From positions 39,648,162 to 39,712,161 of the forward strand of contig OU342637.1 in NCBI GenBank assembly GCA_910589415.1: 64,000 nt of DNA, written 5' to 3'. The notes under the pieces are model-generated. The model had not been told where the DNA came from. It worked only from the letters and a program-made list of their open reading frames with translations, and searched no databases. Positions 1 through 10,722 of the stretch are shown piece after piece. How positions within the stretch are numbered: position 1 is the first letter of the stretch; each line of letters begins with the position of its first letter. The translations under genes were made by a program, and so were the position numbers. The stretch is from Malachius bipustulatus (lineage: Eukaryota; Arthropoda; Insecta; Coleoptera; Melyridae).

Positions 1-65
1 TAGTTAGACAATCAAACTCTAAATAATATTTTTCAAAATAATAAAACAACAAAATAGTTGGATTA
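1..65. repeat. Left piece of cluster duplication (paralogous to 15925-15975)
   Basis: The stretch from about position 27, ending AACAACAAAATAGTTG, matches 15925-15975 almost base for base. In the other copy it continues directly into the sequence leading to the stem-loop at 16030. Here it is interrupted by the three palindromes at 66-2804, and the match resumes at about 2818. So 1-65 and 2805-2882 are one ancestral block, the 3' flank of a small stem-loop gene. Confidence 0.8.
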
Positions 66-829
66 TACAGGGTGTATCTAAATAACACCGAAAAAATTTA
101 GGGGAGGATTCTTTGATAAAAATAAACAAAAAATTTCCTATTAACGTGTGTCTGGATATGCACCCTTTTTGAGATACAGGGTGTCAAAAAAAGATTGTTT
201 TTCGAGTTTTTTGAAGATGTCTCGGGAACCTTATAAGACACAGAATTCAGCTTTTGTACAGATCTTATCATTGATATTAGCAACTATTTTAATGCTAACT
301 ACCTTTTTTAAGTATGCCAGTGCCGGAGATTTTTAGGGTTGGGGGGATTTTTTTGCCCCTAATATCTACGACACTGGGCAAATTGATATTTTAAAAGCAC
401 ACTTTTAACCGTCAATGTTTTCTACACAAAAAGATACTCTTGGATATTACTGCTAACATGAGCCATTTTCGAGAAAAACGGGCATTTACGATGAAAAACT
501 CGCTTTGAATGTTTCAAGACAAGTGTCGAAAAATTAACGGCAAAAAACTTCGCTCATTTCTAAGATCTCCGCTATAATGACACATGAAAAAACTCAGTAT
601 TAAAAAAGTAGCTATAAATATCAATGATATGACATTTACAAAAGGTGAGTTTCATATCTCAAACGGCTCCCCAAATATCTTCAAAAAACTGGTAAAATAA
701 TCTTTTTTGACACCCTGTATCTCAAAAAGGGTGCATTTCTAGACACACGTTTATACGAAATTTTTTGTTTATTTTTGACCAAAGAATCAGCTCTTAAATT
801 TTTTCGGTGTTATTTAGATACACCCTGTA
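66..829. mobile_element. Palindromic (foldback) MITE, ACAGGGTGTATCTAAATAAC family
   Basis: The left end reads TACAGGGTGTATCTAAATAA and the right end is its reverse complement, flanked by TA. The arms run inward for about 200 bases or more with scattered mismatches. A second internal copy of the ACAGGGTGT motif lies near 177 and its complement near 711. It has no credible ORF. A closely related copy in the same orientation runs off the end of the window from 63322. TA targets and this end sequence suggest a Tc1/mariner-type non-autonomous element (inference). Confidence 0.85.
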
Positions 830-1600
830 TACAGGGTGATTCAAAATTGAGTGCAACTATTTTGAGGACTTATTTACCAGCCAAAAATAAGAAGTTTTTT
901 TCATATAATCGTATGTCCTAACTTGCTTCGTTTTCTAGATACAGGGTGTAAAATTTTGAAAGAAAAATCGATTTTTTATTAATTACTCAAAAACCTATCA
1001 GCCGATTTAAATAAAATTTGGTAGGGTTATTTGTCGTTATAAGGAACTTCCTTTGATGGGAATAACATGAATTTATTAATTCCAGTGGCGTCTCAGGGGG
1101 CTACCTGAATTAAATTAAATGAATCTCAATAATCGATGTGAATTCATTACTTGTGTTTTAATAAGGCCTGGCACAGATTTTGATTTTTTTCTTGGAAACA
1201 AAGCTAGATACGAGTAAAGCTCAGGAGGCAAAAAGTGACATTATTGACCGCTTAATCTAAAAAAAGATATAAATTGTCGTAAGAGCAGTGGCGTACCATA
1301 ATTTTACCTATAAGTTTCAAGTAGGTAGCCCCTGAGACGCTACTGGAATTAATAAATTTATTTTATTCCCATCAAAGGAAGTTCCTCACAACGACAAATA
1401 AGCCTACCAAATTTTATTTAAATCGGCTGAAAGGTTTTTGAGTAATTAATAAAAAAATCGATTTTTCTTTCAAAATTTTACACCCTGTATCTAGAAAACG
1501 AAGCAAGTTAGGACATACGATTATATGAAAATTTTTTCTTATTTTTGGCTGGTAAATAAGCCCTTAAAATATTTGCACTCAATTTTGAATCACCCTGTAT
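830..1600. mobile_element. Palindromic MITE, ACAGGGTGATTCAAAATTG family
   Basis: The ends are ACAGGGTGATTCAAAATTGA and its reverse complement. The arms are about 300 bases, with internal ACAGGGTGT near 943 and its complement near 1480. The element directly abuts the previous one, with CCTGTATACAGG across the junction, so the two share a TA. No coding capacity is seen. Confidence 0.85.
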
Positions 1601-2804
1601 ACAGGGTGTCCCATAATATGTGGACAATCTCCCGGATTTGGGTAAATTTCATAAAAATAAATGAAAAAATAGCTATAAAATTAATTCCTCAGAGACACCC
1701 CTACAAAGATATTAGCTGTTGAAGTTGAGGGTTGAAAATCAATTTATTGCAATAACTTTTTTATTTCTTGACCGATTTTGATAATTTTTGGTTTTATTTT
1801 GTACTATTTGGGACTGTTTAGAATAGTGTTTCATAATCTTTGGTAGCACATACATAGACCTCGAGATGGCACAACCCCCTCATTCACTTGAAAGAAAACA
1901 ATAAAAATAATAATTTTACAGTTTTTTAAGGTTAATTTTCTTTTTATTTGACATTTTTTACATAAAAAATGTATCCTTATATATTTCGATAGAGCGAACC
2001 GTTATTGAGATAAACGTCCTTCTAATAGGTGATGCGTCGTAGGAACTTTCTAAATTTCAGATAAATTTTAACAAGATGGCTGACCTTTGACAGTAAATTG
2101 AGCAGGAAACAAAACAATAACTTAATTAAATACACGTCAAATATTGTCAAAGATTTTATTTCATGCAGATTCAATTCTAACTGATTTTAAAATGAGTTAC
2201 AGAGCTGAATAAGCAGAAAATCAGTTAGAATTGAATCTGCATGAAATGAAATCTTTTGACACTGACGTGTATTTAATTAAGTTATTGTTTTGTTTCCTGC
2301 TCAATTTACTGTCATAGGTCAGCCATCTTGTTAAAATTTACTTGAAATTTAGAAAGTTCCTGCGACGCATCACCTATTAGAAGGACGTTTATCTAGATAA
2401 CGGTTCGCTCTATCGAAATAAATAAAGATACATTTTTTATGTAAAAAATGTCAAATAAAAAGAAAATTGACCTTAAAAAACTGTAAAATTATTATTTTTA
2501 TTGTTTTATTTCAAGTGAATGAGGGGGTTATGGCATCCCGAGGTCTATGTATGTGCTACCAAAGATTAAGAAACACTATTCTAAACAGTTCAAAATAATA
2601 CAAAATAACACCAAAAATTATCAAAATCGGTCAAGAAATAAAAAAGTTATTTAAAAAAAATTGATTTTCAACCCTCAACTTCAACAGCTAATATCTTTGT
2701 AGGGGTGTCTCTGAGGAATTAATTTTATAGCTATTTTTTCATTTATTTTTACGAAATTTACCCAAATCCGGGAGATTGCCCACATATTATGGGACACCCT
2801 GTAT
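1600..2804. mobile_element. Large palindromic MITE, ACAGGGTGTCCCATAATATG family
   Basis: A 1.2-kb hairpin with arms of about 570 bases. The left arm begins ACAGGGTGTCCCATAATATG and the right arm ends with its complement. Only a short loop (about 2190-2220) is unpaired. Arm sequences such as AATCAGTTAGAATTGAATCT are matched almost perfectly across the axis. It abuts the preceding element across another CCTGTATACAGG junction. Confidence 0.85.
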
Positions 2805-2866
2805 AGCAGGTACATACGTAGACAAATCAAGCATTTCAAGAACCAATGTGCTTATTAAAATTTTGT

Positions 2867-2882
2867 GGCCCTGAAAAGGGCC
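2867..2882 (-). terminator. Histone-type 3' stem-loop of the interrupted 59-codon gene
   Basis: Minus-strand GGCCCTTTTCAGGGCC matches the metazoan replication-dependent histone mRNA stem-loop: six-base stem, UUUC loop. It is preceded by CCAAATAACAAAC and followed by ACAAAATT, the A-rich flanks expected of a stem-loop-binding-protein site. It lies 24 nt after the TGA at 2907-2909. Confidence 0.85.
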
Positions 2883-2906
2883 GTTTGTTATTTGGGAGAA
2901 AATCTC

Positions 2907-2956
2907 TCAAGACCACTCAAGACGCACGATAGCTTGCGTCATGAAGTAGAGCCGCG
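2907..2956 (-). pseudogene. Small stem-loop gene, 3' third (broken by LTR element)
   Basis: This is the 3' coding piece of a minus-strand gene whose 5' two-thirds lie at 13926-14039 and 11044-11065. It encodes the C-terminal residues ending ..RLEWS and a TGA stop, followed by the histone-type stem-loop at 2867. The piece is bounded by CGCG (2953-2956), which is repeated at 11044-11047 on the other side of the LTR element. If one copy of each target duplication is removed, the reading frame stays open across both insertions. That supports this being one former gene of about 59 codons. Function is unknown. Confidence 0.7.
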
Positions 2957-3277
2957 AGATAAATTCGGGTAATCGAATTTGTTTATAAAAAAAACTTTAT
3001 TAGTTTTTTATTACAATTAAAAATTAAAATTACATAATAAGTTTACGATGCTAGTAAAACTTATGAGCTAACTCAAACTGTTAAGGCTGGACAGCAAAGC
3101 TAAACTGAATTATTCTATCTTACCTAGGTCTAACAATAAGAAAATGCCTAATTAACACTATTATAAATATAGTTCATCCTGATGTCATACTTTAGAGAAC
3201 ACATCCTGGGAAATGCAACGTTGCTGGAAAGCACTGCAGTTGTCACCTTATCCGGTTGTTATGGTAGATATATAACT
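2957..3277 (-). repeat. 3' LTR of the errantivirus-like element
   Basis: 321 bp, identical by eye to 10723-11043. On the minus strand it starts AGTTATATATCTACC and ends CCCGAATTTATCT. It is preceded on the minus strand by the purine-rich CCGGAGG tract at about 3278-3284 and bordered by the CGCG duplication at 2953-2956. Confidence 0.93.
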
Positions 3278-3307
3278 CCTCCGGCGTCAGAGTAAAATTT
3301 AGGGTTC

Positions 3308-4939
3308 CTAAATTTTCATGTTGATGTCCTCAAGGCGGAATGCTTCCGGCTCAGCTTCCTCAGGAACTGGTTTGTCTTCCAGATTTCGGCGTCTAATCTT
3401 CCATAATGAAACACAAATTAGGATGGTTATTATTACATACAAGACGATGGTCCAAACACTCGTCGATGTATGTATTCTGGGAGGCTCAATTTCACTTATT
3501 AATTTCCTCTGGTGTTGAAGTTGTATTTTGGTCGATTGGAGTTCATCCAAACTGATTGATTCCAATTCGATCGGTGTCATGTGTGATTGTTTCATGGAAG
3601 TTATCTTTGGTAAATTGATGGTTGGCAATGATAGTTGATACGTCGTGTGGATCTCGCTGTGATATGATGTCAATGTTTTCTTATTTATTTTCAGTTGACA
3701 ACCTTCAGGAATGTCGACTAAGTAGCTTCCTTCTAGGGATGTAGTTTCTCGGTTTTTATTACATTCGTATTGAACTATTGATTGGGAAGGTGAGATAATT
3801 ATCCACTTGGTTGCGGTCAACTTTTGGAGTTTAACATTATTAATTGATACAGGGTGTTGTTCACAATTTTCGTAGTTGGAGGTGAAGTGGACCAGCTGAA
3901 TTTCACAGGGGCTGCTTGGATTGACTTGGTTCATTGTTTGGCTGTTACAAAGGTATTCACCGGGTCGAGCTTCTTGACAAGGTGAATCGTGTAGGTTGTA
4001 ATTTTCATCATTAAGGGCGAGGTATTTACTTCGAGGAATTATTATTGAATAACTGGCATTGGGAAGATGGTTGATAGGAAATGCATATAGGTGGTAGTAG
4101 TTGTAGGACTGTGACTCGACTAGTGGTATTTCAAGAACGAATACTAACTTTTCGTTTTTGTAATAGCTTTTTATAGTGATTATTTCTTCATAAAAGGCTA
4201 TATTTTCTGCATTGACTTGATAAGGTAGGTCGATGTCGAACTCATTGATTTTACCAAGCTCAATTAGCAAGTCTTCAGTTTCTAGTATAGAAGGGTGCAT
4301 TGTTCTTAATCTAGCGAATGTTATTGCATTTACCAATGTTTCTAAAATGTTTTTGATATTCGTTACTTCAGTTATCAATTGTATCAGAATCATTTGTATG
4401 TTCAAAGTATTTTCCAATCGAGTTTGCCTCAATTCGTCTTCCGTTAGTGCTAAGCTTATTATTTCTAAGCGTTTGTCAATTTTATTTTGATTACTTACCA
4501 AGGTATGTACAGTTTGATTAAATTTATCAATAGCTTCCTCGGTTAGCGATATTTGATTGTCAATAATAGTTTTTAATTTATCTTGATTAGACGATAGTTG
4601 GCTAATCGCTGCATCATATCGCTCAGCATCTTCAGCATCTAAATTGCCGGTAATCGCTTTAAAAACTGATCCTAATCCGTTAACTAAACCTCGCTTTTTA
4701 CGAAAGGTTATGGTTGCAGGTGGAATTATTTGCTTGATGGTTTTTTCTGTATCTCCTATTTGATGGGAAAGGATATTTTGGTAGTTATGCAATTCATCAC
4801 TTATTAGGTCTTTAAAATTTTGATTCTCAGATAACTCTGTTATTTGTTGAAATTGATTGTTTATCGACATGTATCCGTTTAGCAAGGGTGTTAAAGTTAT
4901 TACTCTAATGAGGCTCCATTTGTCTACAGCATTTTGCAT
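3308..4939 (-). CDS. env: Env-like glycoprotein ORF of the LTR element
   Basis: A 543-residue ORF in the third position of the element, as expected for the envelope of insect errantiviruses, which is related to baculovirus F proteins. A furin-type basic site RKKR lies at residues 80-83 and is followed by a glycine-rich hydrophobic stretch that would be the fusion peptide. A heptad-rich region follows at about 100-200, and cysteine-containing ectodomain at about 310-410. One transmembrane segment at about residues 500-520 leads to a short basic tail. The N-terminus is only weakly signal-like; in this family the env message is normally spliced, so the true start may lie in another exon. The ORF looks intact. 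Whether it gives infectivity cannot be judged from sequence. Confidence 0.85.
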   Translation of the reverse strand: MQNAVDKWSLIRVITLTPLLNGYMSINNQFQQITELSENQNFKDLISDELHNYQNILSHQIGDTEKTIKQIIPPATITFRKKRGLVNGLGSVFKAITGNLDAEDAERYDAAISQLSSNQDKLKTIIDNQISLTEEAIDKFNQTVHTLVSNQNKIDKRLEIISLALTEDELRQTRLENTLNIQMILIQLITEVTNIKNILETLVNAITFARLRTMHPSILETEDLLIELGKINEFDIDLPYQVNAENIAFYEEIITIKSYYKNEKLVFVLEIPLVESQSYNYYHLYAFPINHLPNASYSIIIPRSKYLALNDENYNLHDSPCQEARPGEYLCNSQTMNQVNPSSPCEIQLVHFTSNYENCEQHPVSINNVKLQKLTATKWIIISPSQSIVQYECNKNRETTSLEGSYLVDIPEGCQLKINKKTLTSYHSEIHTTYQLSLPTINLPKITSMKQSHMTPIELESISLDELQSTKIQLQHQRKLISEIEPPRIHTSTSVWTIVLYVIITILICVSLWKIRRRNLEDKPVPEEAEPEAFRLEDINMKI

Positions 4940-4992
4940 ATTGCCAATCTTGAGTGGTAATAGACCGGGATTGTTATTGATTTTTTCGAATT

Positions 4993-7900
4993 CTATCTTT
5001 TGTCCTTGGACGTAGATACAGAGGGTTTGCCTGTAACAGGAGGCCGTTTTAGATTACGTAAATGTCGTTTGGATATTTGCTTATTTTTTCTAAGCAGAGC
5101 TACTTTTTTATCATTTACTTTAACTAATTCGAAAGGTCCTTCAAATTTAGGATTATTTTTATTTCGTTTATCGACTTTAGCATAAACTTGACTTTGATTT
5201 TGAAATAGATCAGAATCATCTTTGGTGTTGGTAATTGTTTTTAATTTATTTTTCTCAATATTTTCCTTAACCTTATCATACATTAATTTCAATTTATTTT
5301 TGTGTGAAACCAAATATTCTCGTAGAAGATTTTGATTATCAACTGTATCATAGATATCTCTGGTGGAAGTGTGACCAGTTATTATCTCTAGAGGTGTGAA
5401 ATTTGTTGATGAATGAATGGTATGATTGTAGGCCATAAGGGCATAGTTCATAAGATGTGAGATTGGTTCTTTCTTATAGGTTTGACGTAAAATTCGAATA
5501 TGTTCGATTAGAGTGGAATGTAATCGCTCGATAGGTCCATTAGAATTTGGATTTTTGGGCGTGGTGAAGTGAATTTTGATTTTATGCAATTCCATTAACT
5601 GCTTGATAGTTTCAGTACGAAACTCAGTTCCTGAATCTGTTGTTATTTGTTCTGGAGTTCCATAGTAAGTGAAATACTGAATAAAAGCATTTGCAGTTTC
5701 TGTAGGGTTTTTACTGGTTATCGGAATTGCTTGACCTAATTTTGAAAACACATCAACGATTGTCAAAAATGTTTGATTTTCGATTACGAAAGTGTCTGAG
5801 TGTAAGATTTGAAATGGCTTACTTGGTGTCTCAGTTAACATTAGGGGAATGTTGGGTGGATTACGATCGTATTTTGCACGTCTGCATATTTCGCAGTTGT
5901 TAATGAAGTCGGACACCTTCTCACGCATATTTACAAAATAATATTTATTCGATATTTGCTTTAACGTCTCTACTATACCTCTGTGATTGGTTTTGCCTTC
6001 GTGATAATTAGTTATCACTTCATTAATGTCTTCCTCGTCTGCTAAAGGAATTCGGTGTTTTGGACAGCTAATAATAATGGGTGCGTTGTTATTAAATATT
6101 TCGACATATACAGCACAGAAATCTTGATAAAGTTTTTCTGTTTCGAAATTAAAATAATATCGTTTGTTCGAGGTGGTGTATTCCTTTAAGAAATTTATTA
6201 TATGCTGTCTATTATTTTCTCGAGGAATCTGAACTAAATATTTATTTTGATTATAGATTTTTATGTGTTTGACAGGACGGGGATTGTGATGCACAGCTGA
6301 TATATAATATTGGTTTGGTTGTTTTTCAATTGCATCTTCCGATATTTGAATGCCTGTTTTTGGTTCTACATTGATTTGCGAGTGGTCGCTGTCTTGTAAA
6401 TCATCGTGCTGTTGCACAGGTTCTATCGATGGAGGTGTTTTCGATTTATTGATAATTTCGCTCAAAGGAATATCATCTGATTCCGATGTACTGGGAATTT
6501 CTACTGGAATAAAAGAGAAGTCTGGGGGAGTAGCTGGTGGTTGTATATTACTTTCTCGGACTTTCAAGATTTCTTCTAAAGGGGGTGTATTTAATTCTCG
6601 CTCTAAGTCTTCGAGTGGTCTTTCATTTTTGTCTACGTTGTTAATTATTGACGAATTTTCGTCTTCAAATGCGTTTACTTGAATGCGAGATAATGCATCT
6701 GCATTACAGTTTAAAGATCCCTTTTTATAGATTATCTCGTAATCGTACTCTTCTAATTTTAATCTCCAGCGAGTTAATTTTGAGTTCGCCGGGTCCTTCG
6801 ATTTCATCAGCCAGACTAAAGGGCGATGGTCTGTGTAAATGTAAAATTTACGACCATACAAATAAGGGCGAAAGTACTTGGTAGCCCAAACTATGGCTAA
6901 TAGTTCTTTTTGATAAGCCGGATATCTTTGTTCCGTTTCGTTGAGCGTCCTAGATGCATAACTGATAGGTTTATCACTACCTACCGGCCCTTGTGAGAGC
7001 ACAGCCCCTAACGCAATATCAGATGCGTCCGTGGTCAAAAGGAACGGTTTAGTAAAATCTGGGTATTGCAAAATAGGATCATTCATTAAGATGTTTTTAC
7101 AAGTTTCGAAAGCTTCAAGGAATGGTAAGTCGTGGGTAATGGTGGCGTTTTTCTTGAGACAACGAGTTAAGGGTTTTGTTAATTTACCGAAATCTTTAAT
7201 AAATTTTCGATAATATCCCACTAGACCAAGGAAACCTTTAATTTCCTTTCTAGTTTTTGGAAGTGGATAGTTTTTTACTGCCTTAACCTTTTCAGGGTTA
7301 GGTTTTACTCCGTCAGCTGTTATGACGTGCCCTAAGTAAGTTACTTCACGTCTCAAAAATTCGCTTTTGTCAAGTTGAATTTTGAGATTAGCTTGTCTCA
7401 GTCTCTGGAATACTTCTTCAAGTCGTTCAAGATGTTCTTGAAGTGACGTACTAAAGATGATGATGTCATCTAAGTAAGTGAAGCATTTTTCATTTTGAAT
7501 GCCTCTCAAGATGTTGTCCATAACCCTCTGAAAGGTTGCAGGAGCATTCTTGAGGCCAAAAGGCATTCGCCTGTACTCATAATGACCGCCTTCAGTACTG
7601 AATGCTGTCTTTTCAATATCCTCTTCGGACATCTCAATTTGATGATATCCGGAGGCTAAGTCGAGTGTGGTGTAATATTGACTACGGCCTAATTTATCTA
7701 GAATATCGGATATGTTGGGGAGAGGATATTTGTCTCCAATAGTTTGCTCATTAAGTCGTCGATAATCAATGACCATACGATATTTTCGTTTGCCACTGGC
7801 ATCGACCTTTTTGGGAACGACCAAAACTGGACAGCTCCAAGGACTGCAGCTTGGTTGAATTATTTTCTGTTTCAACAAGTCGTCAACTTGTTTTTTGACT

Positions 7901-8844
7901 TCTTGTTGTTGGGCTTGGGGTAAACGATACGATTTTAAATAGACTGGGTTCGGATTAGAAAGTCTGATAGAATGTTTAACTTGATTGGAAAAAGTTAATG
8001 GAACACCTTCGCAGTAAAAAATGTCTTTATATTCACGACACAGCTGCTGAATGCATTGCTTTTCTTCGGCGTTCATGTGATCGAGTCTTAGATTATTTAA
8101 ATTTTGAAATTTCAAACTTTCAATTTCGATGTCATCATTATCGTTATCTACCAAGTCGGTTTGATTTTCAAAATAATTTAATTCGTGAGTAGTGATAGGC
8201 TCTACTTGAATGGGGGAATTAAATGTTACATTTTCTGGATTTTCATTGCTGTTTAAGATCGTTGCATAAGCGAAATTGTCTTTTGAAATTTTTACTAATG
8301 ATCCTGGGATTTCAACTCCCGGTTTGACAATTATTTTTGGAATAATTCCGGTTTCGGTGGTACATGAAACAGGTATTTTAATTATTTTTTCAGTTCTCGC
8401 TTCTACATCGATTTGATATAAGGGTATTTTCTGGTTAGGTTTATTACCTAGAGGTTTAGAAATATGTTCATTGGGTAAATGTAATGGAATATTTGCTGTT
8501 CTGGTAATAAGACGTTTGTTCTTAAAATCTATCGTAGCTCCTAATTGTTTCAAAAGATCAGTTCCAATTAATCCATGATATTGATCGTTAATATCAAATA
8601 CGTAAAATTTGAATTTGACATTACCTGTGTTAAAAATAGCTGGTAACGGAATTTTTGCTACTTCATTGTGAATACTCGTCTGATGTACAGACTTGATCTG
8701 AAATGGTTCGTTTTCAATAAATTTAGAATAATATTTATGAGCTAAATATTCACATAATAAAGATTTCATGCTACCAGTATCGATCATGAATCGCAAATTT
8801 AAAGTAGGAATGACAATATAGGGGAGTTTTGGATGATTTTCCAA
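4993..8844 (-). CDS. pol: Gypsy Pol polyprotein (protease, RT, RNase H, integrase)
   Basis: About 1283 residues without a stop. The aspartic protease motif DTG is at about residues 22-24. The reverse transcriptase follows, with its YLDD box near residue 455, then RNase H with the TDAS motif and the terminal NADALSRI block. The integrase has an H-H-C-C zinc-binding region (CEIC..AKYD) and DDE residues in the HSDTF, TDSGTEF and IERLHS blocks. The first codon of the open frame is TTG, not ATG. The frame is offset from gag, so Pol is probably made by ribosomal frameshifting from gag near 8856. All catalytic blocks look intact. Confidence 0.92.
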   Translation of the reverse strand: MENHPKLPYIVIPTLNLRFMIDTGSMKSLLCEYLAHKYYSKFIENEPFQIKSVHQTSIHNEVAKIPLPAIFNTGNVKFKFYVFDINDQYHGLIGTDLLKQLGATIDFKNKRLITRTANIPLHLPNEHISKPLGNKPNQKIPLYQIDVEARTEKIIKIPVSCTTETGIIPKIIVKPGVEIPGSLVKISKDNFAYATILNSNENPENVTFNSPIQVEPITTHELNYFENQTDLVDNDNDDIEIESLKFQNLNNLRLDHMNAEEKQCIQQLCREYKDIFYCEGVPLTFSNQVKHSIRLSNPNPVYLKSYRLPQAQQQEVKKQVDDLLKQKIIQPSCSPWSCPVLVVPKKVDASGKRKYRMVIDYRRLNEQTIGDKYPLPNISDILDKLGRSQYYTTLDLASGYHQIEMSEEDIEKTAFSTEGGHYEYRRMPFGLKNAPATFQRVMDNILRGIQNEKCFTYLDDIIIFSTSLQEHLERLEEVFQRLRQANLKIQLDKSEFLRREVTYLGHVITADGVKPNPEKVKAVKNYPLPKTRKEIKGFLGLVGYYRKFIKDFGKLTKPLTRCLKKNATITHDLPFLEAFETCKNILMNDPILQYPDFTKPFLLTTDASDIALGAVLSQGPVGSDKPISYASRTLNETEQRYPAYQKELLAIVWATKYFRPYLYGRKFYIYTDHRPLVWLMKSKDPANSKLTRWRLKLEEYDYEIIYKKGSLNCNADALSRIQVNAFEDENSSIINNVDKNERPLEDLERELNTPPLEEILKVRESNIQPPATPPDFSFIPVEIPSTSESDDIPLSEIINKSKTPPSIEPVQQHDDLQDSDHSQINVEPKTGIQISEDAIEKQPNQYYISAVHHNPRPVKHIKIYNQNKYLVQIPRENNRQHIINFLKEYTTSNKRYYFNFETEKLYQDFCAVYVEIFNNNAPIIISCPKHRIPLADEEDINEVITNYHEGKTNHRGIVETLKQISNKYYFVNMREKVSDFINNCEICRRAKYDRNPPNIPLMLTETPSKPFQILHSDTFVIENQTFLTIVDVFSKLGQAIPITSKNPTETANAFIQYFTYYGTPEQITTDSGTEFRTETIKQLMELHKIKIHFTTPKNPNSNGPIERLHSTLIEHIRILRQTYKKEPISHLMNYALMAYNHTIHSSTNFTPLEIITGHTSTRDIYDTVDNQNLLREYLVSHKNKLKLMYDKVKENIEKNKLKTITNTKDDSDLFQNQSQVYAKVDKRNKNNPKFEGPFELVKVNDKKVALLRKNKQISKRHLRNLKRPPVTGKPSVSTSKDKR

Positions 8845-8855
8845 ATTTACCTGAA

Positions 8856-10361
8856 CTATGTCTTTTCGTTCAGATTCAAAACCTGGATAAAATTTTGTTC
8901 TATCTCTTCCTCAAGTGGAGGAGAAGGTTCCACATAATTTTGGCTAGTATTCTCGTAATAGGTATTATATTCATCAAAATTTTGCTTGAATTCCTCAAAG
9001 TTTTGCATATCAATCAAGTTTTGATAGGCTTCTGAATTATTTAATTGCTCATGATTTGATGACTCGTCCAAAAAGTTATTATTAACTAACTCATGGGGGA
9101 GGACTTCTTGATGGTATAGTTGTGTTTGGGAATTATTTGGAGCATTTGGGTTTACTCTTACATTTCTTGTGAAATTTCTCGTGGAAGTTTCCATTGGGGT
9201 GAAATTCCTAGTAGAAGTTTCCATTGGGGTTGGTTTAAATGTGGGTTTGTAATTTGGATTTGGCTTAAATGCATTTTGGTTAGAATACCTGAAATTATTT
9301 TGAGAAAATTGTGGGCGAGGAACAAACTGAGGTTTGTTAAATGATTGATTCGAGAAATTTTGATTTGGTCTTTGACCTTGAAATTGCTGAACATTATGAC
9401 CAGCAAATTGCTGCCAATTTGGTTGCCTTTGTGAAAACAGAGGATTATTTACAAAATTATTTGCATTAGCATTATTAAAGTGTCTGTTAGTAACAAATTT
9501 TTGAAATTTATTCCCTTGATTATTAGAAAAATTACTTACTCTATTATGCACATTTTGCATTTGTTTCATTTGTTTTTCACCATACTGAAAATTTTCTTCT
9601 TCCATCACAAGTGCCATTGCTTGCTCTAGATGGGCTGGTTTTTGTATTCTGACTGCTAAACCTAATTGACCGTACAGACCATGCAAATATGTCTGTAGCG
9701 CCATTTTATCATAAATTTGATTTTTAACTAAACGAGTAGCTTCGTCATTGACAGTTAATCTAAGTTTTGTTTGAAGTACGCTTCGAATATCTTGAATACG
9801 CATTCCAAATTGATAGGGGGTTTCTTTAGGATCGGGTTTTAATAACATAAGGTCTCTAGCTAAACAATCTTCGTCTCTTTGATCTGAAAAATATTGCTCT
9901 AGGAGAGCTTTGATACGAGGCCAATTAATAGCATCCTCTCTACTTCCTATTAAAGTTTTTGCTCTACCTTCTAATTTATTAATAATTATCCTAAGAATCC
10001 ACTGATTTTTGGGATTTTGAATGTTAACTTTGTCTACAAATGTGTCTATTAAATTTTCACATGCTGAAATAAAAAGTGCAAGGGTAGATTGATCCCCATC
10101 GTACATTGGTATTGCATTAACATGATAAGTTTGTAGAGAAAGTTCTGCCATTATTGAATTATCAATTGGATTGTTTGAATTTGAAACAGAATTATTACTT
10201 TCTACTACTTGATTAGTATTTTCTAATACTTGACTATTATTACCAATTTGAGCTTGTAAACTCAACTGAGCTGCTAATTGCAACTTAGCAGGCGACAAAT
10301 AAAATTTCTTAGGCTTAGTTTGTATTACGTTTTGAGCTTCCTGCTCGTCAGAGTCGGACAT
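8856..10361 (-). CDS. gag: Gypsy Gag protein
   Basis: 501 residues starting at an ATG a few hundred bases after the 5' LTR. The N-terminal 70 residues are polar and asparagine/serine-rich. A capsid-like helical region lies at about 75-275, containing YQFGMRIQDIRS and a GLYGQLGLAVRI segment. The C-terminal half is rich in N, Q and F. No CCHC zinc knuckle is present, which is usual for errantivirus Gag. A short repeat (PMETSTRNFT, twice) lies near 9171-9240. The homologous Gag of the second element is at 26541-28025. Confidence 0.9.
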   Translation of the reverse strand: MSDSDEQEAQNVIQTKPKKFYLSPAKLQLAAQLSLQAQIGNNSQVLENTNQVVESNNSVSNSNNPIDNSIMAELSLQTYHVNAIPMYDGDQSTLALFISACENLIDTFVDKVNIQNPKNQWILRIIINKLEGRAKTLIGSREDAINWPRIKALLEQYFSDQRDEDCLARDLMLLKPDPKETPYQFGMRIQDIRSVLQTKLRLTVNDEATRLVKNQIYDKMALQTYLHGLYGQLGLAVRIQKPAHLEQAMALVMEEENFQYGEKQMKQMQNVHNRVSNFSNNQGNKFQKFVTNRHFNNANANNFVNNPLFSQRQPNWQQFAGHNVQQFQGQRPNQNFSNQSFNKPQFVPRPQFSQNNFRYSNQNAFKPNPNYKPTFKPTPMETSTRNFTPMETSTRNFTRNVRVNPNAPNNSQTQLYHQEVLPHELVNNNFLDESSNHEQLNNSEAYQNLIDMQNFEEFKQNFDEYNTYYENTSQNYVEPSPPLEEEIEQNFIQVLNLNEKT

Positions 10362-10703
10362 TTATTTACAGGATAAAATAAAAGACAGGAATGATGAAAA
10401 TTACTTACAGTAGTATCATCGCTGTGAAGATCATCTTCTTCTTCTTCTTGGTCTCAGCAGGTAGATGCTCTCGGCAGGTAGCACTGAACTTTATTTAATC
10501 ACTTGCAGTTATTTTAATTATTTATTTATTAACACACTGGTCTTAGTTTTATTTTTAAATTACAATTATTAAAATGATTATTTAATCACGACGTTAGGTT
10601 GAACGATTTTTGTTTCTTCCTTTGATTCTTGATGGCGGTGACTTTTAACGATTTAAATCGATGCGTATTAATCACGATTTTTGTTGAAAAACACACAAAA
10701 TCA

Positions 10704-10722
10704 CCATCCTACCGACTGCGCC
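10704..10722 (-). other. Primer-binding site of the LTR element
   Basis: Immediately after the 5' LTR on the minus strand the sequence reads GGCGCAGTCGGTAGGATGG. This is the TGGCGCAGTCGG-type primer site typical of the 17.6/297/gypsy group. The second element has the near-identical TGGCGCAGTCAGTAGG at 26236. Confidence 0.75.

Noticed and set aside
148..336. Open frame inside the first palindrome, also present at 63366-63557
   Set aside because: Both copies lie in the same MITE family and overlap the hairpin arm. Conservation reflects recent copying, and the frame shows no protein motif.
1600..2804. Inverted repeats as CRISPR or satellite
   Set aside because: Single-axis palindromes with TA-flanked transposon ends, not arrays of spaced direct repeats.
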